A stretch of DNA of 64,000 bases, taken from the NCBI RefSeq assembly GCF_002775205.1, contig NC_036450.1, positions 10,272,979-10,336,978 of the forward strand. Direction: 5' to 3'. The number at the start of each line of letters is the position of its first letter. The stretch's first letter is position 1. Made by a program: the position numbers and the translations under genes. Origin of the DNA: Xiphophorus maculatus (lineage: Eukaryota > Chordata > Actinopteri > Cyprinodontiformes > Poeciliidae). Below, piece by piece: positions 36,553 through 48,819 of the stretch. The notes below the pieces were generated by a model. The model made no database searches, had not been told where the DNA came from, and was given only the letters and a program-made list of their open reading frames with translations.

Positions 36553-39500
36553 ATGACCTCATCCCCCAGGAGGACGGACAGACTTCAGGTGAGGTCTAAT
36601 CCCGTGGGTGACCTGACTGTTAATAGTGTAGTATTTTGTAGCTGTGACAAATTCCACCGAAGTGGAGTTAAAAACCGTTTTTTCATACAAAGCTTTTAAA
36701 AGAGAACAGGAGCTAGTTTTGTGTGCAGCGAAGCACTTTTATATTTATGCCAAAACATTAAGGTGGCGTAGTAAATTTCCACTCGCTTTTTTAGTCACGC
36801 CAAACGGATACTATGAGCAATTCAACAACGATAGGAGCCGAAATGGAGGAATTTTTTGAAACGGTAAGTTTGCACCTAAAACTGAGTTAGTCACAACATC
36901 ACTGAGACCAGAAGCTTTGGCCACATTCTGGTTGCAGTCATTGTTTGTCATTTGTTAGACTTATTAACAGCTGCTTCACAACGCACATGATTAAAGTTAC
37001 ATTTTACAACAGTAAAACTTAAATGGCCTGCAGGGTTGCCTCGCAGCAAAAGCTCCATGGTTTGAATCTTGGGCAGTGGTCATTGTGGGTGGCTTTTGCA
37101 TGGTTCTTTCTGGTTACTCTGTAGCTCCCACACAAAAACATGGCAATGGTTTGTTGGTTACTCAAAATGGTCCTTTTGTGTGAGTGCGTGTGTGTAAGGT
37201 TGTTTTGGGTATTGGTAAGCTGTCCAGACCATGGTGGTTTTTGATATAAGAATTGGGGGCAGTTGTATTGGGCGGCATTCAAGAGGGGAACAGTGACCAA
37301 GAACTACAAAATAAAATGTATGTTATGAATCTGTTGTGCCCTTAAAAGTTTACTACTTATATTCATGTGCACATTATATTCTGCTAAGTATTAGGAGACT
37401 ATAAGCTACCTACTTTCTGCTTGAAAAAAATTCTAATTGCTTGCATTTTAATTGATTGAGCGCATTGGAGTCTCAAATGTGTCCTATTCCTTTTGCAGCT
37501 TAAATATGTCATAATTTTATATATAATTTTCAGGTTGCTAATGCCAGCTGATCTACTTTAAGTTCCTAATGTGAAGTGATGGACCACCATACACAAAACT
37601 AATTTTAGCAATTTGTTTTCTTTTACTGTCACAGATTCAATGTAGTTTACCAAGAATGAACACTTGCAAAAAGAAGTGAGGAAATGCAAGTTTGTATATG
37701 TATAACATCATTTACATAAACAGTAATTTAAAGTTCTCTACAGAAAAAACAAAGAACAGAGATGAAAACATTGACAACATTGGTGGTTGTTTTTTGGCTT
37801 GTTCTGACATTTCAAGTAGCCTAATGTTGGTGGGATTTTTGTGTGTAGGTGGGTGAGATAAGAAACCTCATTGAAAAAATTTCCAGCCAAACAGAGGACA
37901 TGGAAAAAATACACTGCTGCATCCTTTCCTCTTCGCACAAAGGTAAGACTTTCTGGAATATTCAGTGAAGCATTTAAATTGTGTAGCAACTCAGTGTTCT
38001 ATTAAGCTCCCTAAAGATACACACACAAAAAAACAACAAGAGCAACAGAAATATGAGAAGTTTAACAGAGCTTTATTTGTTTACAGAAGGGACGCGGAAA
38101 CCAGTATAGCAATGCCCTGTAAGCATATCTGTGCTATTTGGAGATGAAAAAGATTATGTAACCATGCTTCCAGAATTTAAGATGGGAACAACCAATGTTT
38201 TGGGATATTTCTATACATTTTCTTTGCACTGGCTAGATTTTGCTTAAATACACTGTTTTATGTTACACAAAATTACTGAATTACAGTTCTACCATAAAGA
38301 GAAATGTAGTCTAAGCTTTTTAGATTGGTTTAGACACAGAAAATGCTGAAAAAAAAGAGTTCCTCACTTTATAAAGCAAATTTGTTCAATCTGGGTTTTT
38401 TTAGGAAGTAAAGATGAACTGGAGCTGATAAACAACGAGACCAGGAACAACGCCAAGTTGGTCCAAACCAAATTAAAATGTAGGTGTTACAAAATGGAGT
38501 CAAAATTGCTCTCTGCTGGAACCTATGCAATATTTGTGTACATTTTTAATATTTCCCTTTGAACAATCATTTGAAATAGGTGCAGCTTTGCTGAACACCA
38601 AACTTCCTTAAAAACTTGGAGTGAAGTCAGAATGGTATAATTTGATTGGCAAATGAATAGAAGAGGAAATATCACTGTCCACTACAGCTCATCATCATTC
38701 AATCATAAAAAGTTCTCAGAATATTTTGCCTTGCTATGTAAATTGTGAAGGGAAACCTGGAACGCATGTTAGTTGCTATCTGATGTGGTTTGTAATTACA
38801 TTGGATCTGTCTTGTGTATTTCAGTAATGCAGAAGAACTGTTCATCAGAAGACAACAAAACTAATAACTCTGTAATTTGTCGAATTCGGAGGAATCAGGT
38901 TGGTACCTAATACTTTAATTTTTCTCATGGATAGTAATTTCATTTTTTTTAAATCAAATCATTGCTTCTATACTTATGTTCTGAGAAACTAGTGCCCTCT
39001 CACTAGCTTCTCAGTCTTTTTGAAAAAGAAAATTATCCACAGAATAACATCTTTGTTTATAATGAGCATGAGGTGCTTTCATACAAAGACATCCTTTGTT
39101 TAAGGCCAAACCGACCAGAAGCATTATTTGTTTAAAAAGCTCAAATTTGGTCTCATCTGACCAAAATAAACTATTGCTGTCAAAGTTCCTGTAGGAATTA
39201 GAAAACTCCACATTTATATTTGTGATGTAGAAGAAAAATGGTTAATGAGTTCAGTGAAGTTCAACAAACATCAGCCTTAAATGGCATTTCTTATCTTCCA
39301 CATTTTGTGGAAAAACAAAGAAATTGCTCTGTGCCACAACAAACAAAATAAAAATACATTATTGATTTTTTTTGTGAGATTATGCTGTAACAATAATCCT
39401 AATGTCACAGTTTAATTGCATAAAAAATGATAAATTAGCAAATATAAGCCTAGTATCATACCAGGTTGTGATTGTAATTGCATATGCCCTGCTTTATGTC

Positions 39501-40915
39501 ATAGGCTGTCATTGTACTAGTCATTGCATTGCAAATTTTAACCTTGGCTTCCAAATAAATACTTTTGCCGACTCCCTTCTGCCAGCACTCACACCTGACT
39601 CGTTGGTTTTCTGAAGTCATGAAGAGTTACCATAAGATACAGATTTCCTTCAGAGAGAAATGCAAGGCCCAAATTCAGAGACACCTCGAGATTGGTAAGT
39701 CATTATTGCAATAGTAATTGCTTTTTATTTCCAGTTTCAATGCTTTTCTTTGAGAGCAAACTGAGATCAAAGTCAAATCCCTCATTTGTGTTCATAGACT
39801 TGGCCAATAAAGCAGATTCTGGTCTTGTTCTTTACCATTTCTAGTCATAAAATTGCAGGATTGTTTTATTTAGCATGTAAATAATATGACTTACATCCAC
39901 TCAATTTCCTGCCAAGATTGTTTTGAATTCTGTTACTTTATGTATCGCTGAGCCGGAAAAGGTTGATATATTAAACCACATTCCAATAGAGTATGTGTTA
40001 ATCTCTTTATCCAGTTTGTTAATTGGGATAACTTTGAAGCAGTGTTATGTGTGCTGTTATGTTTTAGAATAGTATTTTGTCTTAATTAAGGCTTAGAATA
40101 ACACACTAATTGTGACATTCTACGGCAAACTTCCAGAAATGCGAACAATTTTTCACTTCTTTTACTGCAATGATTCCATTGTTTTGTGTAAAAGATTTTA
40201 TTTCATTTTGTAATTTCTAATTTGCCTCCATTTTACATGCTACAGATTCTAAGTACTAATTTCTCATTTGTTTCCCATAGTGGATAAAGTCACAACAGAT
40301 GACGAGCTGGAGGATATGCTGCAACGTGATAATCTTGCCATTTTCGTATCTAATGTGGGTGAAATCCCAGATATTCTTCCAATACAATCTTGTGGTATTT
40401 GAATAAAAAAAAAATATTTATAGATGTAAGTATATAAAAATAATGTCCCTTTTTTACCCTCTAAAAAAGATCCACTTTGATGCCCAATTTTCAAGTCGTG
40501 CTCTCTCTGAGATTGAAGGACGTCATCAGGACATCATCAGCCTGGAGTGCAGCATTAAAGAGCTACATGAGATATTTACAGACACAGCCATTCTGTTGGA
40601 AATGCAGGTAAAATGTCTGCCCCAAAAATAAATGTTCATTGAGAACAGATTTAAAATATAACTGATGAAATGACTAACATTGTGTCTTTTTAAAATTTCC
40701 ACCAGGGAGAGTTAATCAACAATATAGAAAAGAATGTCACCAGTGCTGGAGGCGATGTACGTGCATCAAAAGAAGAAACACAAAAAGCACTTGAATACAA
40801 GAAGAATCGTTATAAGGTTGTATCTCTCCCAAGCTTCTTCAAGTCCTTTAGGAGACAAACCAATACTAAAGCTGCTGATGAAAGTTCTTCTGAAGACTGC
40901 ATCAAGTATTCCTGA
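36553..40915 (+). CDS. Syntaxin (Qa-SNARE, STX1/2/3-type) without a C-terminal membrane anchor
   Basis: A t-SNARE that would form four-helix bundles with SNAP25-type and VAMP partners in membrane fusion. Coding exons: 36553-36588, 36795-36863, 37849-37942, 38405-38479, 38825-38898, 39586-39694, 40281-40354, 40470-40607, 40706-40915. All frames join, giving 292 residues (STX1A 288). Intron positions match STX1A as I recall them. The Habc region spans about 25-150 (EEFFET, then [43 protein letters not shown]). The ELEDML linker follows, then a SNARE motif about 189-251 with the central-layer Gln at 223 (LLEMQGEL). After EYKKNRYK the frame runs on for 32 polar residues ([16 protein letters not shown], then [10 protein letters not shown]) to TGA, with no transmembrane helix and only one Cys. 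The start at 36553 ([12 protein letters not shown]) resembles the MKDRL start of the family. An in-frame ATG at 36472 in stronger context would give 319 residues. Which paralogue this is cannot be told. Confidence 0.85.
37018..37240 (+). mobile_element. Degraded fish LINE/SINE-type repeat
   Basis: Stretches such as GGTTTGAATCTTGGGCAGTGG, a 'ggcttttgcatggttct' block and TTGGTTACTC...GTGTGAGTG follow the widespread fish repeat built on 'ggttcgaatcccgggcagtgg ... tttgcatgttctccc'. It lies in the second coding intron of the syntaxin gene. The family name is uncertain (RTE-like 3' region suspected). Confidence 0.5.
38990..39235 (-). mobile_element. Fragment of a Tc1-like element
   Basis: On the minus strand a short frame reads [19 protein letters not shown], which carries the WSDE/TK motif of Tc1-like transposases. 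On the plus strand it appears as GGTCTCATCTGACC, familiar from fish Tc1 MITEs. Only about 240 bases remain, in a syntaxin intron. Confidence 0.65.
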
Positions 40916-41167
40916 CACACATCAGAGCCTTGGAGAATTATTTTTATGTATTGTTTGCAGTTCTTCATTCAGTTACTCACTTAGCCACTAGGTGGCAATG
41001 CAACAACATTGAAATATCAGGCTGTACCTCGTCTAAAGTTTCTTCTTTTGTTTAGTTTTTTTTTTTGTCAAAGAAGTTTTCAAAATATATTAAGCAAAAA
41101 ATAATGTCAAGCCATATGGATACTGAAAAAAGATCGAGTGTTTATAATTTGATGTATTTATAATTGC

Positions 41168-41173
41168 AATAAA
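41168..41173 (+). terminator. Poly(A) signal of the syntaxin gene
   Basis: AATAAA 253 bases after the stop codon. Another AATAAA lies near 41,350. Its position supports the anchor-less exon being a true 3' terminal exon. Confidence 0.6.
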
Positions 41174-42829
41174 GTTTTAAAATTGATTTAGAAAAGGTAA
41201 CCTGAGTGTCCAAACTGTTGACTTGTAAAATTATGTTTTGTGCATACTACTTGTTCATAATGAATGCTGTGAAATAGAAGTTTTTAAACTTTGTGTTCTG
41301 CCTCTTCAAAATTTGTGGTCTCCTGCTGTGATTAATTAACAAACAGTTTAAATAAAATGTATAAAAATAGCTTTAGTAGTTGCAGTCAACTTGTAAATTA
41401 GAAATGTACTGATCAGAGTCTTACTGGCTTATGTCTCGTTTTGCCTTTTTGTGGGTCTGATCTGGTGACTGTAAAATCTTCTGTTTTTAAATTAACAATG
41501 ACATGTAAATAAACTGCTTTAAAGTATAAGGAACGAAGGCTGGCATAATCAACAAAACGGGTAAAAAAGAAAAAGTTTCTCAATAAAATAATGATGATGG
41601 CAGAAAATAGAACATAAGTAATTATGTTAAATATTTTTGATCTATAAAAAGTCTGATGCAAATTTATATTTTGGTATCTAATTTGGTACTAATAACTGAT
41701 TTATTCGCTTTACCTACGTAATATGCCTATTAGGTTTATTATGTCCAAATTCCTTTTATATTTATGTTCATGTTATTTATACGTATTGCTGCTTCAGTTT
41801 GTTTTGTTTTTTTCATTTTTTAATGCACAAATTGGATAGGTAATGTTCACTTATGGTGTATTTAATAAACTGGGAAAAACATCAGATTTTTCAGTGTGTG
41901 GCTTCCAGTTTCTAATCACAAGCTGCTCAGTTGGTAAATTACTTAGAAACTGGATAGCATCAAAAAGTGTCCCCAAAGAGTGTATGCATCATGTACATGG
42001 AGTAACTTCAGTAAACACACTTTGATATTGTGACCTTTGTGAAAGTGCAGTCTCAGATAGCATTGGATTTAATTTGATGCTCCACTGAGAATAAAGTGGG
42101 ACTAGTGTGGCTGTAAATATATTTTTTAAAGGTTGAAATTATTTTACTCATGCCTTAACATAAATGAACTGTTAACAGTGTAACATTTCTAATAGTGCAC
42201 ATTAAGTACCACATTGTCTTTAATTCTTGTTAATAAATATAAAAACTGAGAATTTACATAAAGGCTTCATTTGACTTTTATCCTCACTACTGATTCTTAT
42301 TTGTGATGTTGTTGGACACTTGCATTAGGCAATACCTATAGGGTTATAATTGAATGACATTTGTGTAATTTGCTGCTGCACTTGCTAAATGTGCAGGCTA
42401 TTGGAGTGATAAGAGTGATGCCATATCTATGTTTAATGTATTATTTCCCACATGGTCCATATGTCTTAAAAGCTATTGACTGGCTGTTACTTGTGTGATT
42501 TGTAGTTACTTAAAACCATTTTGTTATCGCATTTTTCTCTTTGATCTGATTAGAGTTGAAAACAAACAAGCCTGCATTGTGGGAATACTGCCAGGATGAA
42601 CCCATTGACTTTTCTCTCAGACTGCATTTCACATCCAACCCCTCCGCCCCTCCGCTTGTGCTACCTCAGGATAAAATTTCACAGCACCTTTGTACTTTGC
42701 TGAAACCACTGATTTCCAAATTGCTATGGAAAAGTGTGGGTGTATAGAAAAAAGATGACTGTGAATATGGGGATAAAAAAAGGACAAGATGTGAGGATAA
42801 GAAAAAGCCAGACATACAAACATGACTTA

Positions 42830-42835
42830 TTTATT
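42830..42835 (-). terminator. pgam2: Poly(A) signal of pgam2
   Basis: TTTATT on the plus strand (AATAAA on the minus) lies about 215 bases past the pgam2 stop codon. Confidence 0.6.
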
Positions 42836-43050
42836 AGATGTGCCAGAGTGGTGAACCCAAAAAATAGAGCTTGACCACAATTTAAAAGGGCTGAGTGATG
42901 TGTGGCTGTGTAAAATGTGGGGGCCTGGCCCTCCTCCCAAAGACCCATTAACCATTTCCCCAATCTGGAATGAAATATGAGGAAAATCTGGAAGAATTAG
43001 GGGATGAAAAGTCTCATTTTCTGCTTCCTCGTGGAGCCTCCGTGGCCGGC

Positions 43051-44717
43051 TTACTTCTTAGCTTTTCCCTGGGCAGCCACAGCCTCCATGGCCTTCTTCA
43101 CGGTTTCCTCATCACCGAGGAAAGACATGGGCTTGACCGGCTTCAGATTTGCATCCAGTTCGTATACGATTGGGATTCCTGTTGGAAGGTTCAGCTCCAT
43201 GATGGCTGCATCAGACATATCTGGAAAAGACAACACAAAAAACCCCCTGAAATCAGAAGTATGAGTATTTGAACTGATATAAATATATGGCTAGATAACA
43301 GTACTAATTGTCATTGTTCTTGACAAATTGCCCCCAACTTTATTTTGGTTAAATGTGCACAGGAAGTCTAAAGCAGACCAATAAAAGTGTATAGTGCAGC
43401 CTTAGCACCTCACACTGACTTTGATGTTATGACAGACTGCTTAAATGAATATTTATTTGTTGCATATAGTGAAAATAAAATTATTTGAAAAATACATTAA
43501 AATATTAGATGCTTTTTGTGAATAAAATAAGTATTTTATTAAATTAAATTTAAATGTCTATTTTTCAAATAATCTGTGTTATTTTTAATGAATCAGTGAC
43601 AAATTTACATAATTGTTTAATTAACCATCCAGTTTCTTCACATTTATTATGTTTTAAATTAATTACATATTTTTATATAGATACAAAATAATCTGCCTTT
43701 CTTATTGTTTGCCAGACACTTCTTCTATTATTCCCAGTGAATGAAACTCCCTTATTCATCCCTGACCACTGCTTAAAAATGTACAACCTTTCAACATAAA
43801 GGTCGTGACTGTAATGGGAACCAGACTCATGACCCTCTACCCTGCACTCCAGTGCAAGAGTCTTTGCAGACTATTTATAAGCACTGGAATCAAAAGCTTA
43901 GTATCTCAAGGTATTTTCTTCTATGTAAATCTATTCATAGTTGTGCTGTTCTCTTGAATTAAATCTCTGGAAACTATTTAAGAGTTTTAGATTTTATAAA
44001 TAAAAACAACACAACTGTGCCCGCTTGCTCACTGCAAAACTCACCCTCTAGGTGCTTGACTATGCCACGGAGGCTGTTGCCATGGGCAGCGATGATAACA
44101 TTCTTTCCTGCTTTGATTTGTGGAGCAATAACCTCGTTCCAGAATGGCAAGGCACGTGCAATGGTGTCCTTCAGAGACTCGCATGTAGGCAGCTCACCAG
44201 GCTTCAGGTCTTTGTAACGCCGGGACTGGAATGAACCAAAACAGAAGCAGACTGTTGCCCTTGTAGGGAGCTATATCATGGTTAAGTTTAGGTGTCTCAC
44301 CTCACTGATGATTTTGTGGTAAGAGTGGTCCTTATCCATAGGTGGAGGTGGGATGTCAAAAGATCGACGCCAGATCTTCACCTGCTCCTCACCGTGCTTC
44401 TCGGCGGTCTCTGCCTTGTTCAGACCAGTGAGGCCTCCATAGTGGCGCTCATTCAGGCGCCAGGTGCGAATCACGGGCAGCCACATCTGGTCAGTGACCT
44501 CCATTATGGTCCACAGGGTCTGAATAGCGCGTTTCAGCACTGAGGTGTAGCACACGTCAAACTTCAGGCCTGCCTCCTTAATAGCCTGGGCTCCACGCTT
44601 GGCCTCTTCCACACCCTTCTCACTGAGGTCAGCGTCAAACCAGCCGCAGAAGCGGTTCTCCTGGTTCCAGGCACTCTCTCCATGGCGGACAATAACTAAG
44701 CGGTGGACAGCAGTCAT
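43051..44717 (-). CDS. pgam2: Phosphoglycerate mutase 2 (muscle type)
   Basis: Cytosolic cofactor-dependent phosphoglycerate mutase, which interconverts 3- and 2-phosphoglycerate in glycolysis through a phosphohistidine. Three exons on the minus strand: 44717-44301, 44225-44045, 43220-43051; 255 residues (human PGAM2 253). Catalytic RHGE with His12 ([20 protein letters not shown]), [29 protein letters not shown] with Glu90, [13 protein letters not shown] and AAHGNSLRG with His187 are all present. The C-terminus is [18 protein letters not shown], then GKAKK. Exon number and borders match the vertebrate gene. The joined codon at the second intron reads Asp (HLEDMSD) where mammals have Gly, with normal splice sites (GTGAGT donor; AG acceptor). 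It resembles PGAM2 more than PGAM1 in [10 protein letters not shown], and the promoter has muscle-type sites. I am confident of the family and fairly confident of the paralogue. Confidence 0.93.
43871..43880. promoter_or_regulatory. MEF2-type site in pgam2 intron 2
   Basis: CTATTTATAA fits the MEF2 consensus YTAWWWWTAR exactly. MEF2 drives muscle expression of mammalian PGAM2. A role here is inferred. Confidence 0.4.
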
Positions 44718-44841
44718 ATTTAATAGTTTTCCTTGGATTTTTAGCTCTAAACTAGGCACAGAGCTCTCAGCCCTTCTAAGTTGCTCTTTCACACACTCAC
44801 TGGCTGCCCAACAGTGAGTCCAGACCAACATACCAAAATCT

Positions 44842-44848
44842 TTTTATA
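44842..44848 (-). promoter_or_regulatory. pgam2: TATA box of pgam2
   Basis: TATAAAA on the minus strand lies 125 bases upstream of the pgam2 ATG, implying a start near 44,815 and a leader of about 100 bases. A CACCTG E-box (MyoD type) lies just upstream at 44,871-44,876. Confidence 0.7.
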
Positions 44849-45169
44849 GCGGACCAGCCCCCCAGCATTCCACCTGTGAGGGCATTTCACCCTCTGATGG
44901 ACACACAAAGCAGGCCAGTAAACCAGACCACAACTGGGCTTATGGGAGAGGCTGGGAAGGCCAGAGGTCAGGGATAAACCAAAATAGCAACATGACTTTT
45001 AAAATGAGATCTGTGCAACAAAAGTGTAAAGAGCACAGTTGGTGGCACATAGTTTTCTCATCCTAAAATGAATGACTAAAAAGCTGACAATAAAACTACT
45101 GTGAACAATTCTTAGTGACTTTTACATTTGCCATCCATTTGTTTGCTAAACCTTTGACCTTTTATCAAT

Positions 45170-45480
45170 CTATACATGCATCATCCACCTGTCTTTCCAT
45201 TTGTCTGCCATCCATCCATTCTTTATTCATTCATCATCGATTTGTGTAAAATCTGTGTTTCTGTTTTCTATCAGTCATTGGTCTACTGTGCATACATTCA
45301 TTTTTTTTGTCATTCATCCATTTATCCATCTGTCCTTCCTAACACTCACCCTTCTTGATTCTTTTGTCATCATCATGAGTCCATTCATCCCTATATCTGT
45401 CCATTTGTCCTTTCAGTTTTAATTTATTCATCCAGGTTCCATTGTCCATTTTTTTGTCCATAGTATTTTTAAATCCATTG
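45170..45480. repeat. Degenerate CATC/CATT-rich simple repeat
   Basis: Many scattered CCATC, CATTCATC and GTCC words without a strict period. It looks like an old tetranucleotide repeat and gives spurious His/Pro/Ser frames. Confidence 0.6.
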
Positions 45481-46499
45481 CATTTTGAAATGTATAGTTT
45501 TATATTTTTATACCATATAAACTTTTAAACTTTATGATTTTCCCTCCAGGGATTAAGAAACTAACTACTATAACTTAATCCATTCATTCTTCTGTAGTCC
45601 ATTTGTCAATAAAGGAAATCATTACTTATAGGTTTAAAACTGTGAATGTGAAATTTTGTACAAATTCTGAGTTGTTTCAAAATCTCTAGGTTTGCAACAT
45701 AAATTCACCATGAAATTCTTGACAAATATTTAGTCTGATGTTTAGTGTTGTATCTTATGACCACTAGGTGTTGATCTTGTAAAGAATAAGCAAGTGATGT
45801 TTTTACCGGTATTACTCCTTCTTTTTTTACTTTTAAAAAAGATGAATTGCAAAAAATTGTATCAGGTTTAATCAAAAAAGTTTAAAAAAAAGAACACTTT
45901 TATTTTTTTATATAAGAAAAGTCAAACATTTAGTTTACTCTTATATGTTCTTGTGTTGTATTGAACAAATGCAAGTGTATACAGTATTCTACAAGAACAA
46001 GTCTTAGAAGCTAAATATTCTGCTGCATTGAACAGGAAATGTAATGCCAGGAAGGAGCAATGCGCAGAAACTCCCAGAACGGACATAATGGAGCTGGCTT
46101 GGAAACTGAACCACAAAATCCAAAAGCTGAAATATGAAGCAAAGTGTTCTGTCATCCTCCTGTGAAATTATGATCCACTAGAAAGGCAGAGGTCCAAAAA
46201 AAGAATATTAATGGAATTCTAGGATTAATGCCAACCTGCATCATGTGACCTTGGATTGTATTGTATATAAAAAACTGCATTGTAAGGAAAAAAAAACTCC
46301 TTTGCCTTAAATTTCTCTGGTTATATTTTTTAACAACCATATTAAATGTAAGTAATATCGGGAAACTGGTGACCACATTCACCCGTTTGCTAGTTACAGG
46401 TTTTGTTTCAAGTTGGTATAAGAAAATGTAGCCTTTTTCATGTTTTTATTAAATTACTGATTCACTATCAGTGTTTGTTAATACCTGACATTCAGTACT

Positions 46500-46760
46500 C
46501 ATCATCTCTCTTGACCTAACAAGCTACAAGTTTGTTATTACGCCTTTAAGCATTTTCATTTGGTTGAAAAGGCGACTTAATGATCTGCTGTCTCGGTTGT
46601 ATCTCCCAGAGTTCTGTAAGCATCTTGTCTGCAACAAATCGCCTCGGTGCAGACTGTGAAGCTGCTGTTTGAGATGGAAAAAGTGGACACAAGGGAGTTT
46701 GCGTGATCACAACTGTTCCGATGACTCAGCCTGCAGAGTCATACAGCTTTCACTGTATAT
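46500..46760. promoter_or_regulatory. Possible regulatory block with paired AP-1/NF-E2 sites
   Basis: A more GC-balanced block without open frames. ATGACTC (46,721-46,727; ATGACTCAGC, NF-E2/MARE-like) is followed by the inverted GAGTCAT (46,736-46,742). Function is a guess from motif content. Confidence 0.25.
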
Positions 46761-47964
46761 AGAAACACAGAACTGCCTTTGAGGGCTCTACTGGCCTTTG
46801 GTGCAAGGAAGAATTACACAAACAGCACTGGTTACAGATCAAAGCACGGTCAAATAAAAATATACCGCACTCACATTCAAACTATGTTCAGTGATATTGA
46901 TGCAAAGCGCTGCAATGAACAGCAAAAATGTATGATGCTGACTGGGTGAGATGAGACTTCATGTGCAAAATGTTGAGCAGGTCATTGCACATTATATGCA
47001 CAGATTCATGTAATCATTAGGCATAGGAAAATAAAAAATATAAGTCAGCATTTAAGGGGCATCTAATTAACTGCATGTATAGCCAAGCAGGACTTGACAA
47101 AAATAGTTTTTACAAAATTAAAGTCAACAGACAGCAAACAGGAAGACTTGCCTTAAAAAATTTAAAATATGCCTTTTGAACATAAACATGCAGCCCACAG
47201 TATGTATTTATCGCGACAGATAGAAAACAAAGTACGGTAGTATGAAAATGTAAATGGGAGGACAATTATGTGCAGTATATTGTTTTTTAACAAAAATGTA
47301 AATGTTGCGGTCTGCACTTAAATTCAGCTTCACTTTGTAGAATATTTTACTGCAAGCAGTAATTACTTTGAGGTAAATATGTAAATTTATATTCTTGTCC
47401 AGTCCTGCAAAGCTGTCCGACCCCTGGCATACTGGACGGCGTTAATCTGTAAACATTAACATTTAAGTCTTGCCACACATTGAATTTATGTCTGAAGTTT
47501 TAATGGACCACTCCAAAGTGATATATTGTGTTGCTTGTGAGAGGACCAAATGCAGGCAGCGGGCAGAGTAATTGCAAAAACATATATCTCTTAATGATAA
47601 CTTTTAAATTTTGCACTTTTAGTATAATAATTTTACACCAATTATTTCTCATGGATGATTTATTTGCAGTGATCTATCATTCCTTAAAGAGCTTTAGACA
47701 ATGTTTTTTTTTTTGTTTTTCTTTCCAATACAAGTTTAACTTGGTTGTACAAGGCTACTAGTGAACAAACTATACCACCACCTAAGACCTGAGTAGCTTC
47801 TTTGTTTATTTAGAATTGACAACTTTGCTCGCTGCGGCTTCAAAAAGTCAAGAAAGGCACATTTTGCTCTGCTCCAAATTTCTGCTGAGGGAGGAGTTTA
47901 CAGAAACAGCAGCCTAATGAAAACTTTTTTTTTCCTCTCTGTGATGAGGCTTGGATTGTTGTAT

Positions 47965-48105
47965 ATCTACCCATCCATCCATTTTCTTACACCCTTATTC
48001 CATTGGGAGTGGGAGGGGTGCTGGTGCCTACCTCTAGCTGTCAACAGGCGGGAGGCGGGGTGCACTCTGGAAAGGTCGGCAGTCCATCGCAAGGCAGGTT
48101 GTTGT
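47965..48105 (-). mobile_element. Fish LINE 3' end fragment
   Basis: Read on the minus strand: GCCTTGCGATGGACTGCCGACC, then CACCCCGCCTCCCGCC, GACAGCTAGAGGTAGGCACC and a GGATGGATGG tail. This matches a very common fish non-LTR 3' region ('gatggactggcgacctgtcc ... ctggagataggcacc'). Family assignment (RTE/L2-like) is uncertain. Confidence 0.6.
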
Positions 48106-48819
48106 ATATAGGCACTTAATTTATTGCGTGTGGGCAAATCTTACTAACAGAGCTGTCTTCCTTCGTCACAAAACAGACAAACGGTGAGACGACAGCACTC
48201 TTAACAATCTGTCTCCGTAAATGTCAAAGTAAGGATACACTTTGAGCTTTGGATATTTGTAGCATATAATGCAAAAAACACCAAATTATATTATATTCCA
48301 TTATTTGTATGCCAAATTCAGTTATTCACCTTAAATTGGCAACTTGGCTTGATTTTGGACTTGACCTGCTTGATCTGGACAGCAGTCAGAATTTTGAGAA
48401 AGGAGGATGGCATCTATACTCACCTGAACACTTCTGGGAGTTAGTAGAGAGTCTCTGACCCTAAGGAAGTGCTTGGGTGGTAAAGAAGCTGAAAAGAACC
48501 AAACAGAAGTTGGCAGCAGGCAGAAGCACATAAATTATAGTGTACCTTTTAGGTTTTCAGCCAAATTGTTTGGATATGCCTGACATATTCAGCAGAGAGT
48601 GAGAGCAATTAAGTATGAAGCAGCTAAAGTGACAAAAAACAGGAACAATAGGAAGTAAATCAAACCAGACATCAAGGAAAGGCATATTTCAAAATGAAGG
48701 AGGAAATAAAATTTACTCTAAAGAAAACCGTGACTGGAGACTAGATCATAGATCAGATTATCAAAGACTTAAACTACACTAAAAGTATAGAAAATTAACC
48801 TCCAAAAAGTCTAGTAAAC

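Larger units (their letters stand above)
40916..43050. other. 3' flank of the syntaxin and intergenic region to pgam2
   Basis: It contains the syntaxin poly(A) signal and the pgam2 3' UTR (listed separately). I looked for a downstream exon that could supply a hydrophobic anchor to the syntaxin (acceptor, then a run of Ile/Leu/Val codons) and saw none before 43,000. Confidence 0.5.
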
